Shown: positions 1-9,080 of the stretch, piece after piece
Layout: every line of letters begins with the position of its first letter
Position numbering within the stretch: position 1 is the first letter of the stretch
Source of the DNA: Bacillota bacterium
Lineage (GTDB): Bacteria; Bacillota; Clostridia; Christensenellales; SZUA-584
Reading direction: 5' to 3'
Assembly: GCA_023391105.1 (NCBI GenBank)
Contig: JAEWBO010000039.1
Location: 1 to 64,000 of the forward strand
Length of the DNA: 64,000 nucleotides
The notes under the pieces: model-generated
Told to the model about the DNA's origin: nothing
Seen by the model: only the letters and a program-made list of their open reading frames with translations
The model's database searches: none
Position numbers and translations under genes: made by a program

Positions 1-1
1 G

Positions 2-310
2 GTAATCGAATCCGTCAAGAAGACAGGCCGCATCATCATCACAGGCGATGCCTGCGAGAGAGGCTCTCATCTTAACGACTTCGCGCGCAACTTAACCGAG
101 CTTGCGTTCGATTATCTGGATGCGCCGCCGGTGGTCGTGGGCGCCAAGAACTGGATTACGCCTGCGCATGAGCTGGAGGATTATTTCTTCCCGCAGCCCT
201 TCTGGTACGTGGATGCGTTCCATGAGAGAATCAGCCCCATTCCGGGCCACACACCCCAGCACAACTTCACCGAGCTTGAACAGATAAACAGCAACAAGCG
301 CGGTGTATAA
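2..310 (+). CDS. Thiamine-dependent 2-oxoacid dehydrogenase E1 / transketolase C-terminal domain (5' truncated)
   Basis: An open frame enters from the left edge and ends at TAA 308-310, giving the last 102 residues of a longer protein. The sequence (TGDACERGSHLNDFARNL, then GAKNWITPAHELEDYFFP) looks like the transketolase C-terminal domain of E1-beta subunits of branched-chain or pyruvate dehydrogenase type, including fused alpha-beta versions seen in Clostridia. This domain shapes the dimer interface and helps in 2-oxoacid decarboxylation with thiamine diphosphate. The catalytic part lies outside the window, so the substrate cannot be named. A hairpin at 371-415 probably ends the transcript. 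The family assignment rests on sequence feel alone; the reading frame is secure. Confidence 0.72.
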   Translation, partial: VIESVKKTGRIIITGDACERGSHLNDFARNLTELAFDYLDAPPVVVGAKNWITPAHELEDYFFPQPFWYVDAFHERISPIPGHTPQHNFTELEQINSNKRGV

Positions 311-370
311 CCCCGAGAGCTAAGCGGGATAAAGTACAGCGATCCATAAACTAAATATACAACTCACATG

Positions 371-415
371 AAATGAAGGACGGCGGAGCTGAGGCGGTTT
401 TGCCGTCTTTCATTT
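371..415 (+). terminator. Terminator-like hairpin after the E1/transketolase gene
   Basis: The arm AAATGAAGGACGGC (371-384) pairs with GCCGTCTTTCATTT (402-415), a 14-bp stem with one G-U pair. Only a poor T tract follows, so it may act as a terminator, an mRNA-stabilising 3' hairpin, or both. Confidence 0.5.
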
Positions 416-453
416 CATTATAAAAAAGAACAGACGTTCGCCAGAAATTATGT

Positions 454-483
454 TTGCTTTTTTGCTGTCAATTATGCTATAAT
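454..483 (+). promoter_or_regulatory. Sigma-A-like promoter of the phosphofructokinase gene
   Basis: TTGCTT (454-459) and TATAAT (478-483) are separated by 18 bp. The -10 box is a perfect consensus. Transcription would start near 490, leaving a leader of about 155 nt before the ATG at 646. Confidence 0.6.
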
Positions 484-505
484 ACGCTTTGAAATGGCAG
501 GAGAG

Positions 506-600
506 AGAGCCGTGCCGCATGCAGGTACGGCTCTTGCTTTTGAAAGCGAATGTGTGAATCGGGCCGGCGTACCTTAAGGGGCACACTGTGGAAACCGGCC
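506..600 (+). promoter_or_regulatory. Structured 5' leader (two hairpins) of the phosphofructokinase mRNA
   Basis: Hairpin 1 pairs AGAGCCGTGCC (506-516) with GGTACGGCTCT (524-534) and is followed by TGCTTTT, so it resembles a weak intrinsic terminator. Hairpin 2 pairs GGCCGG (562-567) with CCGGCC (595-600) around a loop of about 27 nt. The arrangement could be an attenuator or simply a stabilising leader. No known ligand-binding motif was recognised. Confidence 0.4.
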
Positions 601-645
601 GCTACGTTTTAGGATAATTAAAGCTTATATTAGGAGATTGACATC

Positions 646-1929
646 ATGAAGAAAAACGCACTCGTCGCCCAATCGGGCGGGCCGTCGCCCGTCATCAACG
701 CATCGCTGCTCGGCGTGATTGACGCGTGCAGACAGCATTCTGACAACATAGGCAGCACCTATGCCGCATGGCATGGCATCGAAGGCGTGCTGTTTGAAGA
801 GCTGATTGATATGGGTGCGCAGGATGATAGGGAGTTAAGGCTCCTGAAGAACACGCCCGCCTCGGGCAGCATCGGCACTTGCCGGTATAAGCTAAAATCC
901 GATCAGCAGGAGGATTTCCAGCGTATCATCGATGTGCTGCGTGCACATAATATCGGTTATTTCTTCTACATCGGAGGCAACGATTCGATGGACACCGCGG
1001 CGCGTGTGTCCCGGCTCGCGCAGGAGGAAGGGTACGAGCTCACCGTGGTGGGCGTGCCCAAAACGATCGACAACGACGTGGGAGATGAAGCGTTTACGAT
1101 CATCGACCATACGCCGGGCTACGGCAGCGCCGCACGGTATTGGGCGATGAACCTGCAAAATATCGAAGAGGAAAACCGCGCCATGGGCGTGTCTGAATGC
1201 GTGAGCGTTCATCAGGCGATGGGGCGTCAGTCCGGCTGGATCACGGCGGCGGCACGTCTCGGAGACCCCGAAAGGAAAACACCGCTTCAGCTGTACTTCG
1301 CGGAAGCGAAGAAAACCATAGAGGAGCTTGCGGACAACGTCAACGAGCAGCTAAAACGCGACGGTCGCTGCGTCGTGATCGTCAACGAAGGCTACGACGC
1401 GGGCGAATTGGGCGCGCGCCATGACGGCTTCGGCCACGTGGAATACGGCGCAAGCGAAACAACAGCGGTTCAGCAGGTGACGAACTACCTGAACAGCCAC
1501 GGTTTGAAAGCGCGGGGGCAGGCCACCTGTCAGCAGGTGGGTGTGATGCAGCGTGACGCGTCCATATACGCATCCAAGGTGGATATCGAGGAAGCGTATC
1601 AGGTGGGCGTCAAGGCTGTTGATATCGCGATGACTGACGGTACGGGCTATATGGCGACGATACTTCGCCGCCCGAGCAATGCATATGACATCTATTACGA
1701 CAAGGTGCAGCTCGAAATTGTGGCAAACTCGGTGCGCTATCTGCCGAAAAGCTGGCTCGCGCCCAGCGGCATCGATGTCACAGACGATTTTATCAAATAC
1801 GCCAAGCCGCTGATCGGTGACGGCTGGCCGGATGTGCCCATGGAGAACGGTCTTCAGCGCTTTGCACGGCTGGATATCAAGTTTATTGACAAGAAATTAG
1901 GCAGTTACATGCCCTGCACATTAAGATAA
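646..1929 (+). CDS. pfp: Pyrophosphate-dependent 6-phosphofructokinase
   Basis: This cytosolic glycolytic enzyme phosphorylates fructose 6-phosphate, here probably with pyrophosphate and reversibly. The substrate loop GGPSP lies at residues 11-15, GGNDS at 110-114, PKTIDND at 138-144 and MGR at 192-194. The two positions that separate PPi from ATP enzymes (E. coli PfkA G104 and G124) are D113 and K139 here, which is the PPi pattern. The residue before D113 is Asn rather than the Asp of many family members. At 427 residues it is longer than ATP-type PfkA (about 320) and fits the long PPi clade. The ATG follows TAGGAGATTGAC. A Dabb-domain gene follows after 14 bp. PPi or ATP use would need assay. 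Confidence 0.9.
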   Translation: MKKNALVAQSGGPSPVINASLLGVIDACRQHSDNIGSTYAAWHGIEGVLFEELIDMGAQDDRELRLLKNTPASGSIGTCRYKLKSDQQEDFQRIIDVLRAHNIGYFFYIGGNDSMDTAARVSRLAQEEGYELTVVGVPKTIDNDVGDEAFTIIDHTPGYGSAARYWAMNLQNIEEENRAMGVSECVSVHQAMGRQSGWITAAARLGDPERKTPLQLYFAEAKKTIEELADNVNEQLKRDGRCVVIVNEGYDAGELGARHDGFGHVEYGASETTAVQQVTNYLNSHGLKARGQATCQQVGVMQRDASIYASKVDIEEAYQVGVKAVDIAMTDGTGYMATILRRPSNAYDIYYDKVQLEIVANSVRYLPKSWLAPSGIDVTDDFIKYAKPLIGDGWPDVPMENGLQRFARLDIKFIDKKLGSYMPCTLR

Positions 1930-1943
1930 GGAGAGGGATTATT

Positions 1944-2249
1944 ATGTCTGTTCACCACATCGTCTATTTTAAGTTTAAGGAGAGTGCGAGTCCGGCAGAC
2001 GTGGCCAGACACATGGAGGCGTTTGCAGCGCTTTCCGAAACGATTCCGGGTATTGTTTCGTATTCTGCGGGTAAGACATTCGCCGTTGATTATGAGGCGA
2101 CAGGAGACTATGACACCATGCATTGCCTCAAGTGCGAATCCCAGCAGGCATTGGAGAGCTACTTTCATCATGAAGCCCATCAGAATTTCATTGAGGAATA
2201 TAAGCATTTGTGGCAGGATGTGCTTGTTGTCAATGCGCAGGAAGATTGA
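1944..2249 (+). CDS. Dabb (stress-responsive alpha/beta barrel) domain protein
   Basis: A 101-residue protein that appears to be a single Dabb domain. It opens with HHIVYFKFKE, the usual first strand, carries the GIVSYSAG segment in the middle, and ends with a helix containing HEAHQNFIEE. Dabb proteins form small dimeric ferredoxin-like barrels, some stress-linked and some acting in polyketide or aromatic metabolism. No active site can be read from sequence, so the role is unknown. It starts 14 bp after the phosphofructokinase stop with GGAGAGGG upstream and is probably co-transcribed with it; uvrB follows 17 bp later. Confidence 0.8.
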   Translation: MSVHHIVYFKFKESASPADVARHMEAFAALSETIPGIVSYSAGKTFAVDYEATGDYDTMHCLKCESQQALESYFHHEAHQNFIEEYKHLWQDVLVVNAQED

Positions 2250-2266
2250 AAAAGAGGTTCTAGGTT

Positions 2267-4222
2267 GTGAATTTTAAGCTTCAGTCAAAATACAAACCGG
2301 CAGGCAGCCAGCCCGAGGCGATCGAAGCGCTTGTGGCTGGCATCGAAGCGGGAAAAAAAGCACAGGTGCTGCTGGGTGTAACGGGCAGCGGTAAGACGTT
2401 CACAATGGCGAACGTGATCGAGCGCGTGCAGCGCCCGACGCTGGTGCTTGCCCACAACAAGACGCTGGCGGCGCAGCTATGCAGCGAATTTCGCGAGTTC
2501 TTTCCCGAAAACGCCGTCGAGTTTTTCGTCTCCTACTACGATTATTATCAGCCAGAGGCGTATGTGCCGGGCAAGGATTTATACATTGAAAAGGATTCAA
2601 GCATCAACGACGAGATCGACCGTTTGCGCCACAGCGCCACATCCGCGCTGCTGGAACGAAAAGACGTGATAGTGGTCGCGTCCGTGTCATGTATTTACTC
2701 CATCGGTGACCCGGAAGAGTACAATGGTATGAGTATCTCGCTTCGCCCGGGTATGAGCTTCAAGCGTGATGATTTTCTCACGCGCCTTGTAGACATCAAT
2801 TACACGCGCGGCGATATGGACTTTGTGCGCGGACGCTTTCGTGTGCGTGGGGACACGGTGGAGGTATTCCCCGCAAGCACCATGGAAAAAGCGGTGCGCG
2901 TTGAGTTTTTCGGCGATGAAGTGGAGCGCATACTCGAAATCGACGTGGTGACAGGCCGTGCGCTGGCCACACGTGAGCATATCGCGATTTTTCCCGCCAC
3001 CCATTATGCCGTAGAACGCGAATCGATGCTGGAAAAGCTGGACGATATACGTGACGACATGATGGCTCAGGTGGAGCTTTTCAAATCGGAGGGCAAGCTG
3101 CTGGAAGCCGAACGGATCAAGCAGCGCACCGTGTATGATATGGAAATGCTGCGTGAGCTGGGATATTGCAGCGGCATCGAAAACTATTCGCGGTATTTCG
3201 ACGGCCGCAAACCCGGTGATCCGCCGTATACGCTGCTGAACTTCTTTCCGGACGACTTTTTGATGATCGTGGACGAATCGCACGTGATGCTGCCGCAGGT
3301 GCGCGCGATGTACAAGGGTGATTATTCGCGCAAGGATATGCTCGTGCAATACGGCTTCCGCTTGCCTTCCGCCTACGACAACAGGCCGCTCAAGTTTGAG
3401 GAGTTTGAGAAACGACAGGGGCAGACGGTGTACGTGAGCGCCACACCGGCTTTATACGAACGTGAGCTTGCGGGCAGTGTGGTGGAGCAGATTGTGCGAC
3501 CCACGGGCTTGCTGGATCCCCAGATTACCGTGGTGCCCGCCAAAGGACAGGTGGAACATCTGCTGGGCGAGATACGCGCTGTGGTCAAAAAGGGTTTTCG
3601 TGTGCTGGTTACGACGCTGACCAAGAAAATGGCCGAGCGCCTCAGCGACTACTACAAGGAACTGGGGATGCGCGTCAAATATATGCACAGTGATGTGGAT
3701 ACGATGGAGCGTATGGAGATTATACGCGGGCTGCGGATGGGTGAGTTCGATGTGCTCGTAGGCATCAACCTGCTGCGTGAAGGTCTGGATCTGCCCGAGG
3801 TGGCATTGGTGGCCGTGCTGGATGCCGACAAGGAAGGCTTCCTGCGCAACGAAACGTCGCTGGTGCAGACCATCGGGCGTGCGGCCCGAAATGTGGAGGG
3901 ACGCGTTATCATGTACGCGGACACAATCACAGGGTCGATGCGCCGCGCGATTGACGAAACGGAGAGACGCCGAGAAAGGCAGATGGCGTATAACGAAGAG
4001 CATGGTATCACACCGCAGACGATCATCAAAGAGACTTACAACATGATCGAGATCACCAAGCCTGTTAAGGACACGGAGAAGCTCTCGCACGCCGAGGCGG
4101 TCAAGAAAGCGGCGATCATTGAAAAGCAGATGCGCCAGGCGGCCATCGAGCTGGAGTTTGAGGCGGCGGCTTCGCTGCGTGACGAGCTGTTCAGACTCAA
4201 GGAAATTATCAGAAAAGGATAG
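2267..4222 (+). CDS. uvrB: UvrABC excision nuclease subunit B
   Basis: Damage-verifying helicase-like subunit of nucleotide excision repair. It is loaded by UvrA and recruits UvrC for dual incision. At 651 residues it is full length. Walker A GVTGSGKT is at 37-44, the beta-hairpin YDYYQPEAYVP that slides between strands at about 91-101, a DESH helicase box near 338, motif VI QTIGRAARN near 538, and a C-terminal UVR domain (about 610-645) that contacts UvrC. The start is GTG (2267), with AAAGAGG about 9 bp upstream. uvrA begins 14 bp downstream, so the two are co-transcribed. Confidence 0.97.
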   Translation: MNFKLQSKYKPAGSQPEAIEALVAGIEAGKKAQVLLGVTGSGKTFTMANVIERVQRPTLVLAHNKTLAAQLCSEFREFFPENAVEFFVSYYDYYQPEAYVPGKDLYIEKDSSINDEIDRLRHSATSALLERKDVIVVASVSCIYSIGDPEEYNGMSISLRPGMSFKRDDFLTRLVDINYTRGDMDFVRGRFRVRGDTVEVFPASTMEKAVRVEFFGDEVERILEIDVVTGRALATREHIAIFPATHYAVERESMLEKLDDIRDDMMAQVELFKSEGKLLEAERIKQRTVYDMEMLRELGYCSGIENYSRYFDGRKPGDPPYTLLNFFPDDFLMIVDESHVMLPQVRAMYKGDYSRKDMLVQYGFRLPSAYDNRPLKFEEFEKRQGQTVYVSATPALYERELAGSVVEQIVRPTGLLDPQITVVPAKGQVEHLLGEIRAVVKKGFRVLVTTLTKKMAERLSDYYKELGMRVKYMHSDVDTMERMEIIRGLRMGEFDVLVGINLLREGLDLPEVALVAVLDADKEGFLRNETSLVQTIGRAARNVEGRVIMYADTITGSMRRAIDETERRRERQMAYNEEHGITPQTIIKETYNMIEITKPVKDTEKLSHAEAVKKAAIIEKQMRQAAIELEFEAAASLRDELFRLKEIIRKG

Positions 4223-4236
4223 AGATAAAGGAAACC

Positions 4237-7053
4237 ATGGATTACATCACAATAAAAGGTGCGAGAGAACATAATCTCAAAGACATCGATGTCAAGATAC
4301 CGCGCGACAAGCTGGTCGTGATCACGGGACTTTCAGGCAGCGGCAAATCGTCGCTCGCTTTTGATACCATCTATGCCGAGGGACAGCGGCGCTATGTGGA
4401 ATCGCTGTCGGCGTACGCGCGTCAGTTTTTGGGGCAGATGGACAAGCCGGATGTGGATTCCATCGACGGGTTGTCGCCCGCGATTTCCATCGATCAGAAA
4501 ACGACCAGCCGCAACCCGCGTTCCACCGTGGGCACGGTGACGGAGATTCACGATTATCTGCGTTTGCTTTTTGCGCGCGCGGGCGAGGTGCACTGCACCA
4601 AATGCGGCAAAAAAATCGAGCGCCAGACGGTGGATCAGATTGTTGACGATATCATAAAACGGCCTGAGGGCACAAAGCTTATGATACTCGCGCCGGTGGT
4701 CAGCGGACGCAAGGGCCAGCACACAAAGCTGCTGGAAGACCTAAGCCGCAGCGGCTACACACGCGTTGTGGTGGACGGCTCCACATATACGCTGGATGAA
4801 GAAATTGTGCTGGACAAGAACAAAAAGCACACCATCGACGTGGTGATCGACCGTATCGTGCTCAGCAGCGAAGCCGAGACGCGTCTGCACGATTCTGTGG
4901 AAACGGGGCTCGCACGCGGCGAAGGCATCGTCAAAATCGTCGACATGAGCGATAACAGTGAACAGCGGTATTCCCAGAACTATGCGTGTATCGACTGCGG
5001 CATCAGCATCGAGGAGATTTCTCCGCGTATGTTCTCGTTCAACGCGCCGTATGGCGCGTGTCCGCACTGCCATGGCCTTGGCACCATCATGAAGGTGGAC
5101 GAAGACCTCGTCGTACCGGATAAAGCCAAATCGCTCGCGGACGGCGCTATACGTGTGTCGGGCTGGAACTCGGCCTCGGGCGACAGCTGGGGTACGCAGT
5201 ATTTCAAGGGCATGGCGCGTCATTTTGGCTTCGATATGGATGCCCCTTTTGAACAGCTCGATCGCAGCGTGCAGGAAAAAATATTGTACGGCACCGATGA
5301 CGAACGCTTTGAGGTGGACTATTCGTCCGATTATGGCAAGGGGACCTTTTTAAACCGTTTCGAAGGCATCATTCCGAACATCGAGCGGCGCTACATGCAG
5401 ACCGAATCCGATGCGATGAAGGCCGAATATGAAAAATATATGGCGACACTTGTCTGCCCCGAGTGCAGCGGCACGCGCTATAAGCCGGAGCCGCTTGCTG
5501 TGAAAATCGGCGGAAAGAACATTGCGGAAGTGTCCAACATGCCCATCAGCGAAGCACGCGGCTTTTTCGACTCGCTGACGCTTTCGGAAAAACAGCAGAT
5601 CATTGCCGACAGGGTTTTAAAGGAGCTGCATGCCCGGCTCAACTTCCTGCTCAACGTCGGTCTGTCTTATCTGACGCTTTCACGTGCCGCAGGCACGCTT
5701 TCGGGCGGCGAAGCCCAGCGTATCCGCCTCGCGACGCAAATCGGTTCAGGTTTGACGGGTGTGCTATATATTCTCGATGAACCGAGCATAGGTCTGCACC
5801 AGCGCGACAACGATAAGCTTCTGAGTACGCTCAAGGAGCTGCAATCGCTTGGCAACACGCTGATCGTCGTCGAGCACGACGAAGATACGATGCGCAGCGC
5901 GGACTATGTGATCGACATGGGGCCGGGCGCGGGCGTGCACGGCGGGCATGTCGTTTCAGCCGGCACACCTGAGGAGATTATGGCGGATGCTCATTCCATC
6001 ACGGGGCAGTATCTGTCGGGCGCAAAGAAGATCAACACGCCCGAAAACCGTCGCGAGCCAAGCGGCTTTTTCACAATCGTGAACGCGTCGGAGAACAACC
6101 TGAAGAACGTCGATATCACATTCCCGATGGGCGTGATTACCGCGGTCACGGGTGTGTCGGGCAGCGGCAAATCCACGCTTGTAAACGAAATACTCTACAA
6201 AGCGCTTGCCAAACGCATATACAAGGCCAAGGACAAGCCGGGTCTGCACGAGCGCATAGATGGCGTCGAGCAAATCGACAAGGTGGTCAATATTGACCAG
6301 AGTCCGATCGGACGTACGCCGCGCAGCAATCCCGCCACGTACACGGGCGTGTTCACGCTAATACGCGATCTGTTCGCGGCCACCAAGGATGCCAAGGTAC
6401 GAGGCTTTGGCAAAGGTCGCTTCTCGTTTAACGTGAAGGGTGGACGCTGCGAAGCGTGCAGCGGCGATGGCATTATCAAGATTGAGATGCACTTTCTGCC
6501 CGATGTCTATGTGCCCTGCGAAGTCTGCAAGGGCGCCCGGTACAACCGCGAGACGCTCGAGGTTAAATACAAAGGCAAGAACATTCAGGAAGTGCTGGAT
6601 ATGACGGTGGAGGAAGCGCTCGGGTTCTTTGACAGCATCCCCTCGATCAGCAACACACTGCAGGTCATCTGCGATGTGGGTCTTGGCTATATTCGTCTGG
6701 GCCAGCCGTCCACGACACTATCGGGCGGCGAGGCGCAGCGTGTGAAGCTTGCAACGTACCTATCCAAACGTCAGACGGGCAATACGCTGTTTATACTTGA
6801 CGAACCGACAACGGGGCTGCATACCGACGACGTGAAAAAGCTCGTGGTCATCCTTGCACGTCTTGCGGACAAGGGCAACACAGTGATCGTGATTGAGCAT
6901 AATCTGGATGTTATCAAATGCGCGGATTACTGTATTGATTTGGGGCCTGATGGCGGGGACGGTGGCGGACGTGTTGTCGCGACGGGGACGCCCGAACAGA
7001 TTGCGCAAAGCAAGGATAGCGCCACCGGATATTATTTGAAAAAGGTGCTGTAA
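4237..7053 (+). CDS. uvrA: UvrABC excision nuclease subunit A
   Basis: ABC-family ATPase that finds DNA lesions and hands them to UvrB. At 938 residues it has the full class-I layout: Walker A GLSGSGKS at 31-38 and a second GVSGSGKST near 639, each with its LSGGEAQR signature, and zinc-binding cysteine pairs (CTKCGKK, CIDCG...CPHC, CPEC, CEAC...CEVC). The ATG at 4237 comes 14 bp after uvrB, with AAAGGA upstream. There is no obvious terminator after the TAA at 7053. A LexA-type operator was not recognised, so SOS control cannot be claimed from sequence. Confidence 0.97.
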   Translation: MDYITIKGAREHNLKDIDVKIPRDKLVVITGLSGSGKSSLAFDTIYAEGQRRYVESLSAYARQFLGQMDKPDVDSIDGLSPAISIDQKTTSRNPRSTVGTVTEIHDYLRLLFARAGEVHCTKCGKKIERQTVDQIVDDIIKRPEGTKLMILAPVVSGRKGQHTKLLEDLSRSGYTRVVVDGSTYTLDEEIVLDKNKKHTIDVVIDRIVLSSEAETRLHDSVETGLARGEGIVKIVDMSDNSEQRYSQNYACIDCGISIEEISPRMFSFNAPYGACPHCHGLGTIMKVDEDLVVPDKAKSLADGAIRVSGWNSASGDSWGTQYFKGMARHFGFDMDAPFEQLDRSVQEKILYGTDDERFEVDYSSDYGKGTFLNRFEGIIPNIERRYMQTESDAMKAEYEKYMATLVCPECSGTRYKPEPLAVKIGGKNIAEVSNMPISEARGFFDSLTLSEKQQIIADRVLKELHARLNFLLNVGLSYLTLSRAAGTLSGGEAQRIRLATQIGSGLTGVLYILDEPSIGLHQRDNDKLLSTLKELQSLGNTLIVVEHDEDTMRSADYVIDMGPGAGVHGGHVVSAGTPEEIMADAHSITGQYLSGAKKINTPENRREPSGFFTIVNASENNLKNVDITFPMGVITAVTGVSGSGKSTLVNEILYKALAKRIYKAKDKPGLHERIDGVEQIDKVVNIDQSPIGRTPRSNPATYTGVFTLIRDLFAATKDAKVRGFGKGRFSFNVKGGRCEACSGDGIIKIEMHFLPDVYVPCEVCKGARYNRETLEVKYKGKNIQEVLDMTVEEALGFFDSIPSISNTLQVICDVGLGYIRLGQPSTTLSGGEAQRVKLATYLSKRQTGNTLFILDEPTTGLHTDDVKKLVVILARLADKGNTVIVIEHNLDVIKCADYCIDLGPDGGDGGGRVVATGTPEQIAQSKDSATGYYLKKVL

Positions 7054-7126
7054 AAGCCATGTTCTTGTTACAAGGATACGAAATGTGGGTATAGATTCCT
7101 GTGTATTGACTTAGCCGGAGGCTCCC

Positions 7127-8620
7127 TTGAACATCAAGAACAAGCTGACATTGACGATGGTTTCCGTTTTCCTGATTGTGGTTATGCTGTTAGGCTATGT
7201 TTATCTGTCTTCAATGAAATCGAGCCTCGATATAAAAGCTTCTGAAGATGCGGCTAGAAAAGCTTACGAAACTGACGGGGTGCTGACGCGGTTGTTTAAC
7301 GCGCGGCTTACCGCTATTCGATCATCAGCAGAATTTCTGTCGCGAGATGTCAGCAGAGATTCATTACCAAGCAGAATCCCCATACTTCAATATTCAATGG
7401 CTCTATCGGAATTTGAATGCTATGCGCTTAAATGGCATGACAAATGGTGCAATGTCTCTAAAGCCGGTTACTCGGAGAAGCAGCCGTCGATAGAACTTGC
7501 CGGGAAATCGGACAGTGTGATATTTGACAGTCTCTATGAAGACGATCCGCAAGGCCTGTTGTTTATTCAATCTATATACGATAATAACGAGGCTGAGATA
7601 GGACTGATTGTCGCAAAGATGACATCTGATATCCTTTGGAACGAAATTAACGCCACAGAAGCCTTTGCAAACGATGATGTCATCATATCCAAACCGACAG
7701 GCGAAATTCTCTTTCCGAGGATATATGCGGGCGGTCAATTGATCGCGCAAGAGAGAAACAACGTTGGTCAGCTAGAGATCATTTCGGGGGGCCGAACCGT
7801 GAGCACCATGGGTATGACAATACCTGTGCTGAATGACGCGCTTGATATCACAGTTTGCGTCAATCACGATTCTGCCATTCAAAGCTACAACAGGACATTA
7901 TTTTTGATTGTGATGATCGCGGTGATTGGCGTATTGTTAATAGGAACGGTTGTGCATATTGCCGTTTCTAAAATGACGCGCTCCATCACAGAGCTGGCGG
8001 GGTATGTGGCGCAGATGGAAACCGATTTTGACAGCCTCCCGGAAAGCTTTACGAACCGAAGGGATGAAGCCGGAAGGCTGGCCAATTCGTTTGCTTTGCT
8101 GCTGACGCGCTTAAAATGGGCACTGGATGAGAAAGATTTTCTCGCACGGCACGACAGCCTGACGAACCTGGAGAACAGATATTGTCTTGAGCATAACATC
8201 ATAGACTTAATTGAGAAAAAGCGCCCCTTCGCTTACGGGCTGCTCGACCTGGATGATTTTAAAATCATTAATGATACAAAAGGGCACGACGAGGGAGACA
8301 AGCTGCTTAAGAATCTCGCAGCCGTATTCAAAAGCTTTAAACCGGAGGAACTGACGGCTTATCGATGGGGCGGTGATGAATTTGCGCTGCTCATCTTCGG
8401 AGATTCCATGGAGCAATATGAAAAAACACTGCAAGCGGTGATGCAGCGAATCAAAGACCGTTTCAGCGGAGAGGATGCGACTCTCGTGACCGTGAGCATC
8501 GGCGTAAGCATGTATCCCGAAAGCGCCTCCACATATAAAAATCTGCTGATCGCTGCAGACAAGGCGCTGGCTTGGGCGAAGATGACAGGCAAGGTCAACT
8601 TCTGCTTCTACAGAAAATAA
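7127..8620 (+). CDS. Membrane-bound diguanylate cyclase (GGDEF) with extracytoplasmic sensor region
   Basis: Signalling enzyme predicted to make cyclic di-GMP. One transmembrane helix lies at about 7-28, an extracytoplasmic sensor region of about 230 residues follows (Cache-like by size and topology), a second helix is at about 258-282, then a HAMP-like linker and a GGDEF domain (about 335-497). The active loop is an intact GGDEF at about 414-418. The five residues upstream do not give an RxxD product-inhibition site, so feedback inhibition is probably absent. The start is TTG (7127) with GGAGG 6 bp upstream. The last 38 bp of the gene recur at 9043-9080, suggesting a past duplication. The ligand is unknown. 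Confidence 0.9.
   Translation: MNIKNKLTLTMVSVFLIVVMLLGYVYLSSMKSSLDIKASEDAARKAYETDGVLTRLFNARLTAIRSSAEFLSRDVSRDSLPSRIPILQYSMALSEFECYALKWHDKWCNVSKAGYSEKQPSIELAGKSDSVIFDSLYEDDPQGLLFIQSIYDNNEAEIGLIVAKMTSDILWNEINATEAFANDDVIISKPTGEILFPRIYAGGQLIAQERNNVGQLEIISGGRTVSTMGMTIPVLNDALDITVCVNHDSAIQSYNRTLFLIVMIAVIGVLLIGTVVHIAVSKMTRSITELAGYVAQMETDFDSLPESFTNRRDEAGRLANSFALLLTRLKWALDEKDFLARHDSLTNLENRYCLEHNIIDLIEKKRPFAYGLLDLDDFKIINDTKGHDEGDKLLKNLAAVFKSFKPEELTAYRWGGDEFALLIFGDSMEQYEKTLQAVMQRIKDRFSGEDATLVTVSIGVSMYPESASTYKNLLIAADKALAWAKMTGKVNFCFYRK
8583..8620 (+). repeat. 38-bp direct repeat, copy 1 (inside the cyclase 3' end)
   Basis: The 38 bp from TGACAGGCAAGGTCAACTT to the TAA stop recur at 9043-9080 with one mismatch (C versus A). 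The similarity continues loosely into the terminators that follow each copy. Confidence 0.9.
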
Positions 8621-8623
8621 ATT

Positions 8624-8664
8624 AGAGCATAACCGCTTGATACAGCTAATAAACATGCTCTTTT
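8624..8664 (+). terminator. Terminator of the diguanylate cyclase gene
   Basis: AGAGCAT (8624-8630) pairs with ATGCTCT (8655-8661), followed by TTT. The loop is long (24 nt). Parts of the loop resemble the terminator at 9081-9117, so the two terminators look like diverged duplicates. Confidence 0.6.
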
Positions 8665-8790
8665 CAAGACTAAAACCAGACTTGACCAAAAAGGTAACCA
8701 CATCGGATTAATCTATAATAATGCTATCAGTTCTGCGGCCTTGTTGCGTGCGGATGGATTTATGATATAGAATTATTGATGCTTATTTTG

Positions 8791-8834
8791 CCTCCCTCTG
8801 ACGAGGGAGGTGACACGAAGTGTCGGTGGGAGAG
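8791..8834. repeat. Double-hairpin intergenic palindrome
   Basis: CCTCCCTC (8791-8798) pairs with GAGGGAGG (8803-8810). Next to it, GACAC (8812-8816) pairs with GTGTC (8820-8824). Tandem hairpins of this type (an AGGGAGG hairpin next to a GACACGAAGTGTC hairpin) are, to my knowledge, a dispersed intergenic repeat in many gut Clostridia. Only one copy is in this window. Confidence 0.6.
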
Positions 8835-9042
8835 AAAATTGCTGGCTTATATCAGTTGATTCCTATTGTACAAAAAGCAAGATTGGCTATTGAATCTGAT
8901 GGCAGTGGATATAAAAAAACTTAGACCAGCTTTTTTGCGTACCCGTAGGGAATCACATTTAGGTGGCTGAAAAGAAAAGTGTCTATGTATCGCCATTATG
9001 GCGTGGCAGGATACGTTTTTGATGAAAGGTGGTCAAGTCAGG

Positions 9043-9080
9043 TGACAGGCAAGGTCAACTTATGCTTCTACAGAAAATAA
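9043..9080 (+). repeat. 38-bp direct repeat, copy 2 (orphan 3' end of a cyclase gene)
   Basis: An almost exact copy of 8583-8620 including the stop codon, but with no gene body in front of it. A strong terminator follows immediately. It is probably what remains of a second, deleted copy of the cyclase gene, or one side of an insertion-associated duplication. Confidence 0.85.

Larger units (their letters stand above)
311..645. other. Intergenic region with terminator, promoter and structured pfk leader
   Basis: This 335-bp gap has no convincing ORF. It holds a terminator-like hairpin (371-415), a sigma-A-like promoter (454-483), and a leader of about 155 nt with two stable hairpins (506-534 and 562-600) before the phosphofructokinase start. 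I could not match the leader to a known riboswitch class. Confidence 0.6.

Noticed and set aside
2687..3349. Long open frame on the minus strand inside uvrB
   Set aside because: It is the shadow of a highly biased GC-rich coding frame. No ribosome site; uvrB is intact on the plus strand.
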